From Hermatobates lingyangjiaoensis (taxonomy: Eukaryota > Arthropoda > Insecta > Hemiptera > Hermatobatidae), in the NCBI GenBank assembly GCA_026182355.1, contig JAPFBL010000002.1, forward strand, positions 1,240,001 through 1,304,000: a DNA stretch of 64,000 bases. The letters are read 5' to 3'. Below the pieces are notes generated by a model. It was not told where the DNA came from. It saw nothing but the letters and a program-made list of their open reading frames with translations, and ran no database searches. Both the position numbers and the translations under genes were made by a program. How positions within the stretch are numbered: position 1 is the first letter of the stretch; the number at the start of each line of letters is the position of its first letter. This document shows positions 1-11,939 of this stretch, piece after piece.

Positions 1-833
1 GAAGAACACACTTACAGTCTCTAATTTTCGGTTTGAACCGTCTTCAGGAGAGATAAGAGAGGGAAACCAAGCGCACTGGATCAGAGACGGTTGGAGACCA
101 ACAGTGTTGCCGCATGCGCGCCCGTTCACAGAAAATAAGGTAGACAGGAATCAATTTATAATTAATTTATAATTTATAAAATAAAATAATGGAATATGAA
201 AACAATAAATATATAAAAAAAGAAAAAATTGAAAAAATAAGGGAAATTGATACAGAGAAATTGATACATAAACAAAAGTGCTGACTATGCTATGATAAAA
301 TAAAATAAAACTAAGAATACAAATAATAATAACAAATGAAATAATTTAATAAAAATACTACGAGCCTCCGAAGAAGCCCATATTTGGCTATTAAGTGCGC
401 GTAGTGCACCTGGCCTCAATCTAAAGCGATAATGTCTAAAAGTTCCTTGCCTTTTCACATTTTTTTTTTTTTTTTTTTTTTTTTATTAAATTATTTCATT
501 TGTTATTATTATTTGTATTCTTAGTTTTATTTTATTTTATCATAGCATAGTCAGCACTTTTGTTTATGTATCAATTTCTCTGTATCAATTTCCCTTATTT
601 TTTCAATTTTTTCTTTTTTATATATTTATTGTTTTCATATTCCATTATTTTATTTTATAAATTATAAATTAATTATAAATTGATTCCTGTCTACCTTATT
701 TTCTGTGAACGGGCGCGCATGCGGCAACACTGTTGGTCTCCAACCGTCTCTGATCCAGTGCGCTTGGTTTCCCTCTCTTATCTCTCCTGAAGACGGTTCA
801 AACCGAAAATTAGAGACTGTAAGTGTGTTCTTC
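1..833. repeat. Near-perfect foldback (palindromic) element, 355-base arms
   Basis: Bases 1-355 are the reverse complement of 480-833, with a single one-base length difference in an A/T run near 218/616 as the only change I found. The 124-base spacer (356-479) contains a short GC-rich patch and a run of about 24 T. The arm ends carry a motif (CTGAAGA, a small hairpin, GAAAA) shared with a shorter copy at 42170-42260. That shorter copy continues outward into a sequence resembling 834-870, so this element probably extends a few tens of bases to the left of the window. No ORF of note. A non-autonomous foldback transposon is most likely; an assembly or library palindrome artefact is the alternative. 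Confidence 0.85.
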
Positions 834-863
834 TGATTTCTCTATGTTTCTTTGTTTATATTG

Positions 864-866
<3 letters not shown>

Positions 867-906
<40 letters not shown>
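867..906. repeat. (TA)n microsatellite
   Basis: An uninterrupted TA run of about 38 bases directly follows the foldback element. TA runs sit at the edge of most of the hairpin repeats in this window, which suggests that they belong to those elements. Confidence 0.9.
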
Positions 907-909
<3 letters not shown>

Positions 910-911
<2 letters not shown>

Positions 912-1098
912 AAAAAGACAACAAATAGAAGAAGCGAGAAAACTTACTGGGTCGATATTTCGAACTGAAGTTCGTCGTCAGGGAGAAGAAGGGAAGAAGA
1001 AGGGAAGAGGAAGATTTCTTCCTCTTCCCTTCTTCTTCCCTTCTTCTCCTGAGAGAGAGAGAGAAAGAGAAGAGAGAGAGAGAGTGAGAGAGAGAGAG

Positions 1099-1130
<32 letters not shown>

Positions 1131-1140
1131 CTTCGAATAA
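910..1140. repeat. Microsatellite-flanked hairpin with GA/CT tracts
   Basis: Contains a hairpin at 982-1049 made of GGGAAGAAGAA-type purine repeats facing their complement, then a GA-rich tract (about 1050-1100), a CT tract (about 1098-1117) and TATA repeats. On the minus strand at 951-984 is the motif CTGACGA, C, stem GAACT/AGTTC, GAAA, the hammerhead-like core discussed in the findings. The plus- and minus-strand reading frames here are only repeat translation (poly-SL and poly-RE) and are not genes. Confidence 0.75.
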
Positions 1141-1166
1141 AATGAAAGGTCCGTGTGGACAATAAA

Positions 1167-1406
1167 CACTTTAACACATAGAAAAGAACACAGAAAGACA
1201 CTACAGAACTCACTTCGATATTTCGACATCCGTCGTCATCGGGAAGAAGTGCGAAGTACTCGCGTTGAGAAGCAAACTGCTACAAGCAAATAGCAGTTTG
1301 CTTCTCAACGCGAGTACTTCGCACTTCTTCCCGATGACGACGGATGTCGAAATATCGAAGTAAGTTCTGTAGTGTCTTTCTGTGTTCTTTTCTATGTGTT
1401 AAAGTG
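1167..1406. repeat. Perfect hairpin, 116-base arms, 8-base loop
   Basis: 1167-1282 is the reverse complement of 1291-1406 with one mismatch that I could find; the loop is CAAGCAAA. Each arm carries, in the outward direction, CCGATGA, a short GAC/GTC hairpin, GAAATATCG, and ends in TTCTTTTCTATGTGTT. That same tail recurs at about 1500, 1730 and 13560, marking a dispersed family. Confidence 0.85.
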
Positions 1407-1424
1407 TATATATGAGTCGTTATC

Positions 1425-1960
1425 AGCCTTTGGAGCGATTCACTTCTTTTCCTGAAGACGAGGATATCGAAATATAGTAGTGAGTTCAGTGGTTTCCTTT
1501 CTATGTGTTCTTTTTTAAATTCTAGTTTATATATATATATATATAAATGAAAAAGACAACACATAAAACAAAGGTATAAAAGTCTTATTTTTTTTATGTG
1601 TTGTCATTTTTATTTATTTATCTGTCCGGTTTGGACTGTTTAGTATTTTCATATATATATATACATATAGTAGTAGTAGTATATATAGTATATATCGAAA
1701 TATAGTAGTGTGTTCAATGATTTCTTTTCTATGTGTTCTTTTGAAAATTCTAGTTTATATATATATATATATATATCATGATAAACGGAAACGGTCCCGG
1801 AGGGCAGATTACATTTAAAATAAACTGTGAAACATAACTAAAACATAACAAAGACTCACTTTTATGTATTTCAACCGTAATGGCGGTCGAAATATTGAAA
1901 AGTGAGTCTTTGTAATGTTTATATCTATGTTTCACAGTATATTTTAAGTACATATTTATA
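1425..1960. repeat. Cluster of related microsatellite-linked repeats and a hairpin
   Basis: Partial copies of the family seen at 1167-1406 lie at 1430-1515 and 1690-1760, separated by TATA runs (1527-1545, 1651-1668, 1756-1778). A further hairpin spans about 1811-1950; its arms contain CTGTGAAACATA and its complement, and its centre carries GGTCGAAATATTGAAAAGTGAG. No coding signal. Confidence 0.65.
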
Positions 1961-1969
1961 TATATATTT

Positions 1970-2045
1970 AAACAAAATAAAAGTTTATCAGGACTCGGTC
2001 AATTCTTCAGGTTCAAATCAAACTCTCATCGCCAACGTTTCATCC
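1970..2045 (+). repeat. Fragment of the GTTTATC-GGACTCGGTCAG repeat family
   Basis: Matches one arm of the hairpins at 24993-25313 and 47427-47826 (shared words GGACTCGGTCA, TTCTTCAGG and AAACTCTCAT). It appears to be a solitary arm. Confidence 0.65.
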
Positions 2046-2182
2046 AATAATGCCAACATAAATGGTGATATGCAATTTTTTTATTTTTCTGTACTTACAT
2101 TCCTTTTGAGAGAACTTTATGTTTTACAATAGTTTTAAAGTCTAAATTAACCTAGTTTAAATTATATATACATATATAAAAA

Positions 2183-3814
2183 ATCTGGAGTGGCCTACAC
2201 TCTACTTTACTATAAGTAACTCAATGTCAAATTTCTTGAGTATATAAAACATAACGTATCATTTAAGCATAACATAAATATCTAAATGGGATATAATTAT
2301 TAGCATTGCATTCCTGAGGTAGTACAGATAGTGATTGAAGGACATATCAATTTATAAGCTTATTTTTGTACATCACAAATAATTTATTATTTGCAAATAA
2401 TTTCATTAGTATAACTACAGCAGTAATAACATTTTTGAAAAACCAAAGTGAACATTTCTTGATACGAAATATTATCCTACAAGAGAACATGGCTATTGTT
2501 CAAATAGCCAGTAGATTTCTTACATCGTTTACTTGACATCCTTCTACATTGAATATTAATGTAAATTTTCAAATTTGAAACAGTAAAATACCCTTTTTTT
2601 CTCTGAAAAACTTCTTAAACAGCGAAGAAAATGTTGTTTTAAGGTGATTTATTAATTAAAGATGTACGATAATTACAGTTATTAATCTCTAAACGAATGA
2701 TTTATATATAGAATTATCTTTTACATTTTTGGTTTTTAACAGAATTATTATACTGGGAATTTTATGGCTTCTTAGTATTTAATAAGATCATTTTCCTTCC
2801 CCTTTGTCAAATAACATATATACGAATTTTTTTTTAATGAGTGTTATCATTTACCTGCACAATATTATTCCTCTTACATCTCTTATAAGTCAATAATATA
2901 TTTTAATTTTTCCATTAGAAACATCAATTTTATCTCAGTGGATTCGCTCAAAAAATTTCTAAGTCAATGTAAACAATGTAAAAAAATACAAAAAATTCGA
3001 CAAGTATAGCAGGTGATGTCTTAGTCTAGGGTAAACAAAGAGTTTTTATATCGTTATTGCTCTTTCCCGTAATTGAAACTTCATGATTTTTTTTTTATGA
3101 ATTGCTAATTTTTTGCTCCATTTTTGGGCAAATTTTCATAATTTTTTAACAAGCCGTTTAGCGTCAAAAAAACATTTTCTGAAAACACAAATCGTACTGT
3201 AACGCCCCTTTAGCAAATGTAATTTTAGAAAAAAATATCTCAACTCATTCTCCATATGTTGTTCTATTTATAGGCATAGTTTCATTCTTGTCCGTCAGAC
3301 AGTATGGCTTGTATCGCTCTCACAAGGTTTGAGATTGAATTATAAGTCAAAATTTTTACATTATATTGAAAAAAAAAATTTCCTGTTGATTTAAAATTCT
3401 GAATATATTTGTCGTTTGTTCCATTTGAAACCTCAAAGATAATGTCAAAATTTCAAAACTCTAGGGTTATCAGTTTAGGAGAAATAAATGTTTTAAAAAA
3501 AACGGTTTTTGGCAAAAAAAGTGACTTTCCCATCATGCATAATTCTTCCCAAACAATAGGGATCATCGTCTTTATGAGGCCCATTTTTGTGTAAAATATC
3601 ATCTTGATCCATCAAAGATTCTGGACCGTAGCGTGGTAACAAGCAATGCTAACACACCCACCCACCCACGCACCCACCCACCCACACACACACATACATC
3701 ATCGTAAAAACGTCATAAAACGACTTCTGGTACCTCAAAACATGTAATTCCGTCAAAATCTCGAGATCGAATTTTTTCACGATCACTATACTTTACTTAT
3801 AGTAAAGTAAAAAG
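2183..3814 (-). repeat. Family A element, complete copy 1 (reverse orientation)
   Basis: About 1.63 kb, bounded by the words CTTTACTATAAG and its complement close to each end, giving an imperfect terminal inverted repeat of about 17 bases (TACTTTACTATAAGTAA). By eye it is above about 90 percent identical to the copy at 43431-45057. An internal CCAC/ACAC-rich run at 3655-3700 corresponds to the GT-rich run in plus-oriented copies. No ORF longer than about 60 codons survives, so this is a non-autonomous element. Class is uncertain; a cut-and-paste DNA element is my best guess. Confidence 0.75.
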
Positions 3815-4600
3815 GTGATTTAAAAATGTATTACTTAATATTTAAATTATACTAAAAATGACTACAATTTACCCTTTTTAATAGGTAATTATCCTATGAA
3901 GTATCGAATATATTAAAAAGTATGTAAATATATATTAGAAAATATATTTGTATTTTGTGTTTCTCCATCAGTGTAGTATATATAGGTGAAGTAAGGTTCA
4001 TTTGTTACGTAACGGCCATTGCAGTTATGTTTTAATCAAATTTATTTTATTTCAGTACTACAGTTTTATTCTACATTGGTACTCATACATGTCGCTTTAC
4101 TGAATTTGGAATATTGGATTAGGTTCCGACAGCTTTAGTCCTGTCCCAGCGACGGCATGCACGTGGTTCTCCATTACCGGCATTCAAATCGAGTACCATG
4201 CACGAGATTTGAAACTTTTAATAATTTCATTCTGACCTTCAATCTTAAGTAATAAAAATACTACCACTAGACCTCACCTCACCCCATCCAAAATTTGTTA
4301 AGGTTGGAAGTATCGTACATATAAATATATACAAGATATAATAATTTTAAATAACTGGAATAGTTAACAATAATAGTTTACAAAACTGATGACCGTGAGA
4401 GTACAATTGGCTGAAATCATTGATTTGTATAGAAACTCAGTATGGTTGAACAAAAACAAGTGTATTCTTATGAAGTAGTTACTTTAGGTATTCTGGCAGC
4501 CTAATGCTTTCATAGGAATTTCATTATTCCTTCTTTTTTTTAACTCTTATAACGAATTTTTGCTATCATTTATCTTCTATATGAAATATACTCGTAGAGT
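3815..4600. other. Spacer between two family A copies; no gene seen
   Basis: AT-rich sequence with short low-complexity runs. No ORF, RNA gene or repeat was recognised, except possibly decayed repeat around 4120-4200. Confidence 0.4.
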
Positions 4601-4933
4601 AATAAAAGTATTTCGGACAAAATTTGGATACCGGGATTTCAACGAAAATACAGTTTTTGACGTCTTCTGAGCCCAATAGAAAAGATTTCAGAAATTAGTC
4701 CATCTGTGTATGTGTGTGTGCGTGAGAGTACGTACTATGTGATTATGTGAGAGTACATACATGTCTGCGAGCAGGATATCTCCAAAACAAAAGAGATACA
4801 AGCATCAAATTTTACATTTCAGTTCCTGTTAGTCCTGAGACAGCACACTTGTTTAAAATGTACTTTATTAGAATAAAACAGTTCTTGAGTGATTTTAAAC
4901 TGTTCACTACAAGATTAGAATCGCTTCTTCTGG
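4600..4933. repeat. Degenerate family A-like sequence
   Basis: Retains the layout of family A interior (GT-rich run at 4705-4770 followed by text resembling the part after the run), but is too diverged to align by eye. The open frame at 4747-4962 runs from this region into the next element and is not a gene. Confidence 0.4.
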
Positions 4934-6652
4934 CTTTTTACTTTACTATAAGTAAAGTATAGTGATCGTGAAAAAATTCGATCTCGAGATTTTGACGGAA
5001 TTACATGTTTTGAGGTCCATGAAGTCGTTTTATGAAGTTTTTACGATGATGTCTGTGTGGGTGGGTGAGTGTGTTAGCATTGCTTGTTACCACGCTACGG
5101 TCCAGAATCTTTGATGGATCAAGTTGATATTTTACACAAAAATGGGCCTCATAGGGAAGAAGATTCCTATTGTTTGGGAAGAATTATGCATGACGGGAAA
5201 GTCACTTTTTTGCCGAAAACCGTTTTTTAGAAAACATTTATTTCTCCTAAACTGATAACTCGAGAGTTTTGAAATTTTGGCATTACCTTTGAGTTTACAA
5301 ATGGAACAAACGAAAAATATATTCAGAATTTTAAAACAACGGGAAATATTTTTTTTTCAATAAAATGTAAAAATTTTGACTTATAATTCTATCTCAAAGC
5401 TTGTGAGAGCGATACAAGGCATACCGTTTGACAGATCAAAATGAAACTAGGCTTAAAAATAGAACATTATATGGAAAATGAGTTGAGATATTTTTTTCAA
5501 AATTACATTCGCTAAGGGGCGTTACAGTACGATTTCTGTTTTCATAAAATGTTTTTTTGACGCTAGACGGCTCATTAAAAACTCATGAAAATTTGACCAT
5601 AAATGGAAAAAAAATTAGCAATTCTTAAAAAAAATTTCATGTAGTTTCAATTATTGGGAAAGAGCAATAAAGCTATAAAAACTGTTTGTTTATCCTAGAC
5701 TAAGGGATCACCTGCTATACTTGTCGAACTTTTGATATTTTTTTACAATGTTTACATTAACTTAGAAGTTTTTTGAGCAAAACCACTGAGATAAAATTAG
5801 ATTATTCTAGTCTAATAGTTCATATTTATTATTTTCACAAATTAGAAGCTCTCAACTATAAATGATTTAAATTATTTTGAATAGCTGGCTTCGACTTTGA
5901 GTTGAGTATGTAAACTGGTTAATTACTAATATATTTTTTCCCAATATACATTCATAGCAAGCTTATAACAGAGTACAAGACGCAGGAAAAAAGATAACAC
6001 TCACTCAGAGAAAATTGGTATATATGATTTTCGACAAAGGGGAAGGAAAATGATTTTAATAAATACTAAGAAGTCATAAAATTCCCAGTATAATAATTCC
6101 ATAAAAAACCAAAAATGTAAAACATAATTCAAAATGGAAATCTTTCGTCTGAAGATTAATAAATGTAATTATTGTATATCCTTAATTATAAATTATCATA
6201 AACGACCTTTTTTCTTGGATGTTTATGATGTTGTCAGAGAAAATAAGAGTATTTTTCTGATTTAAATTTGAAAATTTGACTTAAATATTCAATGTAGAAG
6301 GAGGTCAAGTAGCCGATATAAGAAATCTACTGGCTATTTGAACAAAAGGATGTTCTCTTGTAGGAGATTATTTCGTATCAAGAAATTTTCAGTTTGACTT
6401 TTCAAAAATGTTATTACTGCTGTAGTTATACTAATGAAATTATTTGGATGTGCTGTGGGATGTACAAAAATAAGGTTATATATTGATAAGTCGATCAATC
6501 ACAATCTGTACTACCTCAGAAATGAAAGACTAATAAGCATCTCCCATTTAAATGTTTACATTATGCTTAAATGAGACATTATATATTATATACCCAAGAA
6601 CATTGATATTAAGTTTACTTATAGTAAAGTTGAGTGCAGGCTACTCCAGAAT
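4934..6652 (+). repeat. Family A element, complete copy 2 (forward)
   Basis: About 1.7 kb, from CTTTTTACTTTACTATAAG at the left to the ACTTATAGTAAAGT end followed by GAGTGCAGGCTACTCC. It is diverged from copies 1 and 3 by scattered substitutions and small indels. With the reverse copy at 2183-3814 it makes a 4.5 kb inverted repeat with a 1.1 kb spacer. Confidence 0.75.
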
Positions 6653-6782
6653 TTTGATTGAATTTTATTGAATATTGAACGAACATTTGAAGAACTATTT
6701 TTTGATTTTGATAAAGTAATCAAACAAAAACACAGCAAATATTAATAATATACATTAAATTTCATCTAAATTTATTAAACTA

Positions 6783-6821
6783 AGAGCGCGCGCCTCGCCC
6801 GCGAGAGAGAGATAGATAGAT

Positions 6822-6854
<33 letters not shown>
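6783..6854. repeat. GAGA/GATA microsatellite
   Basis: A GC-rich start (GCGCGCGCCTCGCCCGCG) is followed by about 50 bases of GAGA and GATA units. It borders the next hairpin. Confidence 0.85.
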
Positions 6855-6880
6855 TATCAGATACCTCAATATAAAATAGA

Positions 6881-7056
6881 AAAAAAAAGATTAAGATCTT
6901 TTAACTGTAACAAGCGGTATTCGTCAGAGGTTTTGACTCACAGTTGTGTATTTGACTGTGACGAAGAACGCTTGTTACTGTTGAAAGGTCTTAGTCTTTT
7001 TTTCCCAGTTCATATTGTGGTTTGATCATTTATATATATATATATATATATATATA
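6881..7056. repeat. Hairpin of the CTGACGAAG repeat family, with a TA tail
   Basis: Arms at about 6881-6940 and 6945-7004 are imperfect reverse complements (AAGATCTTTTAACTGTAACA against TGTTACTGTTGAAAGGTCTT). It is followed by TTATTGTGGTTTGATCA-like text and a TA run (7031-7055). Other copies lie at about 12000, 25380, 39700, 42300-42650 and 48880. Confidence 0.75.
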
Positions 7057-7059
7057 ATG

Positions 7060-8640
7060 TTAAGATTTTAAACTCACATGAGTGTTTATTAAACATCTAT
7101 ATGTTCATGACCTCAATACTTAACTTCCATTAAAGTAAAAAATGAGGTAATGAAGAAAGGCCCTAGGCAACTTTCATTTACCTAACTGTGAACTAGTGTT
7201 CTCTGGCTTGTTCTTCAGACGTATCAACAATCTATAATAATTAATTTAATAACTTTTTTTTTTTAAATAATCTTTTTCTTCTTTTAATAATTCTATATTG
7301 TAGAGTATTTATATACAGTTATAACTGGATCTGTGTTAGAAATTAAGTTATCAAATAAGCAAAGGAAGGAACGTCATCAAGTATTGGGTAATATATTTTT
7401 AATTGTTTTAAATGAACGTATAAGAATATTATTATATAAATTAATTAGTATAATTTCCCCTTATGACCCTAAAAAGGGAGAACAATCCATTTTATTTGAA
7501 TAAAAAAGATATAAGAATTGCTAATATTCCAAGTTCATTAATATAAAATCGCCCACAAGTAGATTAGAATTATATTTACATAACATACACATTGAAAAAA
7601 ACATAAATATGTCCTATTAAAAACCAGAAAATGCATATACAGACCTGCCATAAATCGACAGTTTCTAAGAAAACAGAAATAAGGGTATTACTTCTTTATT
7701 ACTCATTACCATGTAAAATCTCAAATCATAAGTGAGGAAAATTTTAGTAGATAACGTACTTTTCATATAATTACAATCAATTATTTATTTGTAATAATAA
7801 TGACATTAATTATTTTGCAAGGGCCAGGCAAATATCATGTTTTCAGTAATTAATTATCTTTAATTATATATGAGTATGCACTGTATTTGTGCAACCTGTC
7901 CTAACATACATAACTTTAAATGTAAGGAATTATACTCATAAAGTTATGAGGCTGTTTAAAAGGGCGAACTGAAATTTAGGGTCACACAAAATAATCGATA
8001 CAGTTTTTTTTAGTTCTGTTTACGAAGATGCAATGCATTAAAGAATTTTTCTTAACTTTTGTTAAATACTGATTATCTATCTCTGTTAAAAAAACCATGT
8101 TTTTTATATCTTATTAGTGATTGTTAATTGATGATTTTCCAAGAATTTTATGACAATATGGTAATGTCTTATTCGTAATTTTTTTTAATTTGAAATTTTA
8201 TTGACGATTAGTACCATATTTAGAAATTATAATATCAATTTATAGCTTTATAATCGATGTTAAGGTTTTTTTTTAAATTATCCATTATTTACTCAATGGA
8301 GAATATTTCATTAATTTTTTAAACAAATTGAAAAACTAACCTTTACTAGGAACAAAGCATGACACGGAGCAGAGGAAATCGTAAAAACACTGCGCAGGAA
8401 AGTATTGATTTTATGGGTTGCCAACTACTGTGCGAGAGAAAAGTATTTCCCCACATTAGTTTCTGAAAAAAAGATTGCCTATCAGATGTTTTTTTATCTT
8501 TATAATATTAGTTATTGTACATTTGAAAGATAGAATTCAAATTAATTATAATCGAAACAAGTTAAACAATGATTTTTGGCATTACTTAATAAAAAATGTT
8601 GTTGAAAGGAGTAGGGAATATAGTAGGGATATTTGTTGCG
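7060..8640. other. No gene or repeat recognised
   Basis: AT-rich sequence with only short open frames and no splice-flanked conserved peptide that I can identify on either strand. A weak open frame at 8475-8672 has no recognisable motif and is probably chance. Confidence 0.4.
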
Positions 8641-9010
8641 GCAGTGAAAGGGAATCTAAGGGCAGTACTTGAGCAAAGGGAAGGGCATAAAGTGGAAGAT
8701 GATGAAGCTATGTGCGAAGTAGAATGGTGAGCGCGCGGCTAGGATAAGGCCAAGACGAGGAGACGCCAGTTTTCCCCCTCTACTCGAACCAGTGAGTTAG
8801 TTACTTTACCAATCAACTTTCCAAACCCTGCGAAACGCGTCCCTCGAATAAAGACACCCCTTCTGGCATCCGTTCCATACAACCCCTCTTCCATCCCTTG
8901 TTAATCTTATTTCATCTGTCATTTCAACATCCCTAATATCAATTCAAACTGTTCAAACCAATACTCCCCCCTCACCCCTTATCATGGGACATAACCACCT
9001 CTTCTTACGA
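8640..9010. promoter_or_regulatory. Locally GC-rich unique island, possible promoter or non-coding exon
   Basis: The base composition jumps here: GCGCGCGGCTAGGATAAGG near 8730 and C-rich text from 8775 to 9000, unlike the flanks and not matching any repeat elsewhere in the window. A GGTGAGC that would serve as a splice donor lies at about 8725. No long ORF is present. A far-upstream promoter or 5' UTR exon is possible but unproven; an old element of another kind is the alternative. Confidence 0.25.
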
Positions 9011-10500
9011 GTTTGATGGAACGGTTAACGTCTTTCTAACTTGATTCGGGTTTTGAAATAACGAACTGGATTAATGTTATTACTCCACTACATTCAGATT
9101 CCTCAATGAGTTGTTTTGAAATGCATGTGCTAGTGTTGATCTTTTTATTTTAGTCATTTCATTATAGAATGTTTTCTCATTGTCACTCTTATATATACGT
9201 AGTAATATAAGAACTATTTTACATTAAAAAAAGTTATTAATAAATTAACTTCAATAGAATATTAACTTAAAAGTTTAAAAAAAGCTTCTATATTTAATTT
9301 TCTTATATAAATGTAAAATCGGAGTTTGATTATTTTCAAATCAGAATATAAAAAAAAGAGAGGTATTATTATTTAGTGGTTTGATAAAGGATGTTCCAAA
9401 GAATTGGAGTGGTAATTTCTATAATTTGTTGTTTTTTAATTTTTTTTGAGTTAGAATGATAACCACAATGTTATTTTATGTCTTTTATGAATTGAATGAT
9501 TTATGGAATTTAAAAGCGTTGGCTGGTAAGTTTTTGTATATCTATTCATTTTTATTTACACTTTGTTTTCAGTCACTTGTTGAGATAAATAAGTATAATT
9601 TTAAGGAAAACAGATTATATTAAGAACTTTATCGTAATTTTGAAGTGTATACTATTTAATATGATTTAATATCACTATTCAAATAATAGGACATTTAAAA
9701 ATATCAAATCATATACTTGTATTAAAAGTGAAAGCATGATAAGAGGCATAAATAATTCATGAATCCAAAATTAAGATTTTTCTGAAATAACATTGACATT
9801 ATATGTTCTAGGACGTTGAGTATTTATTGATTTTTCTGTATGTATGTAAACTCGATCTCCACATGTTTTGTACTGTTGTTATTATAAAGATTATTTGCTT
9901 CTAAATTTAATTAGTGCAACATTTTTATAATTAAGAATTGATAACCACATGAATTATTACTGTTCCTAGGATATTCAAGTTATAATATGACTTGAGTGGC
10001 TTTTACTTATTAATAAAAATTAATATTTGTTATTCTCTGAATCCATTACAACGAATGCATGTACATTAATTTGCTCTAAGGTACAATTCTTTGTTTATTT
10101 CTAAAAAAAATTGCATTCTTTTTGTCAAATAAACTAATTAAAAGACTGTCATACTTAAAATGGGTAAAGTTAGTTCAAATTAACGTACAATTGAAAAACT
10201 ACTAATAATTTCAATATATATATACATCAAAATGTTAGTTTAGATAAAATTTAATGTTTAAATTAATTTTTGTTTCACTTGTTTTAATAAATATGATAAC
10301 AACTTTCAAAATTAACAGATTATCAGTTCCTTTAATATTAGTAAGTTGTTTAATATAGAATTCATAGGCTAAAAGTAATGTTTTGATTTGAAGGACATCT
10401 TAAATCAAAGGAAACTGGAAATATAGCACATCTACAAACTTATGGAGATCAAAACAATAATTTTAATGTTTACAAATAATAGGAAATGAAATTAATCACA
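9011..10500. other. No feature recognised
   Basis: AT-rich unique-looking DNA. No ORF above about 60 codons, no tRNA fold and no repeat that I can match elsewhere in the window. Confidence 0.4.
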
Positions 10501-10515
10501 GATCAATTTCACTCC

Positions 10516-10715
10516 ATGATACACAGAATAAGACTTACTACAGATTATGCAGAGTGAAATAGGAATAGTTATATTGTCCAGTCTTTAAAGTCGAATAAAA
10601 CTATTTAATGTTTAGTAAAACATTAAATAGTTTTATTCGACTTTAAACACTGGACAATATAAATATTCTTATTTCACTCTGCATAATCTGTAGTAAGTCT
10701 TATTCTGTGTATCAT
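10516..10715. repeat. 200-base hairpin, about 98-base arms and a 4-base loop
   Basis: 10516-10613 and 10618-10715 are reverse complements with a few small mismatches and indels. The arm ends read ATGATACACAG and CTGTGTATCAT. It is unrelated in sequence to the CTGACGAAG family and shows no microsatellite border, so it may be a separate MITE-like hairpin family. Confidence 0.8.
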
Positions 10716-11515
10716 CATTGATTGATTACAAAATTAAATTGTAATCTATAAGTATAAAATGTTTATTTTTTTTGTTACATTTTCTGGAGAAGATTTACAG
10801 AATTCATGAATATTTTCAACTTTTTAGAAACACAGTCAGGAGAGGAACTATGAAAGGATAAGTACTGTACATCTGAAATGTAGACATACTCACTGAGTGT
10901 ATAGCATACTGATTATGCTATGGGACTATGTTAATGGGACTTTTAGAAGAGAAATAGAATCTAATTAGGTTAATGGTAAGAATAATTCAAAACTGCTTGG
11001 CAAAATAACTTGTTATCCTTTGTACAGGCAGACAAAAGGGTTGATCATCAGCAGGAAATTAAACATGAAGAATTTAAATCAATAAATTCTTTAGAACTGG
11101 AAGAAATGCCTGCCGTCGACTGGAATAAAGTCTTTAGAAATGGTGACCAGGTCATTGAATGTTATTGAATCTTATGAAGAGAAATGTCCTAGGCTGTAAT
11201 GGCCAGGTTTTGACAAAAAAATTATAATACGTCTAGTATGCTATTGAATTTATACATTCATCAATAATTCACTCTATGTTTTTTTTCACATGATTTATTG
11301 TTTTATACATATTGATTAATTTAATAAAGTTGAATATTTTTGAAGTTTTATAGGGGGCTCTTGCCTCATCTCTCACAATAGGAAAATGTTTTAACATTTA
11401 ATCAAGTAATAAGATAAGGAATTCTCCATAGTCTTTCTATTACATAGGGTTTTACATAGTTCAGTCTCTTAGACATATAGTTTAAATTTAATCAAAATCT
11501 ATCTATTTATATATA

Positions 11516-11915
11516 TATTGTTAAATAGCAGAGCAGATTCTGCATTCACGATTTTTTTCAGCAATTGTTCTTTTCACTTTTCTTCTAATCACTTTTCTAT
11601 GCTGCAAAGGCAATGAAAATAATAAATTTCCCAGGGACATACTGGAGGCAATAACACTCTGCAATAACTGATAACATATATTTAGAACTAGCCATAACTA
11701 AATTATAGACAAGGTCGAAAGCTTGTGTTTTCTTCTATAATTTAGTTATGATTCTTAATATATACTATCATTTATTGGACTGTGTTATTGCTTCCAGTAT
11801 GTCCCTGGGAAATTTATTATTTTCATTGCCTTTGCAGCATAGAAAAGTGATTAGAAAAAAGAACAATTGTTGAAAAAAATCGTGAATGCAGAATCTGCTC
11901 TGCTATTTAACAATA
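11516..11915. repeat. 400-base hairpin, arms of about 190 bases
   Basis: Left arm from TATTGTTAAATAGCAGAGCA and right arm ending TGCTCTGCTATTTAACAATA, with high identity along most of the length and more divergence towards the centre (11690-11745). There is no ORF. It behaves like a long-hairpin MITE. Transcription through it would give a foldback RNA. Confidence 0.8.
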
Positions 11916-11939
11916 CATGCTTAGATGAAGACCTGCTGC

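Noticed and set aside
944..1229. Two overlapping minus-strand open frames with repeated Ser-Leu and Arg-Glu
   Set aside because: They are translations of GA/CT and TA microsatellites.
3655..3700. Repeat array resembling a CRISPR or satellite (CCCACCCA units)
   Set aside because: It is an imperfect microsatellite inside family A, with no unique spacers.
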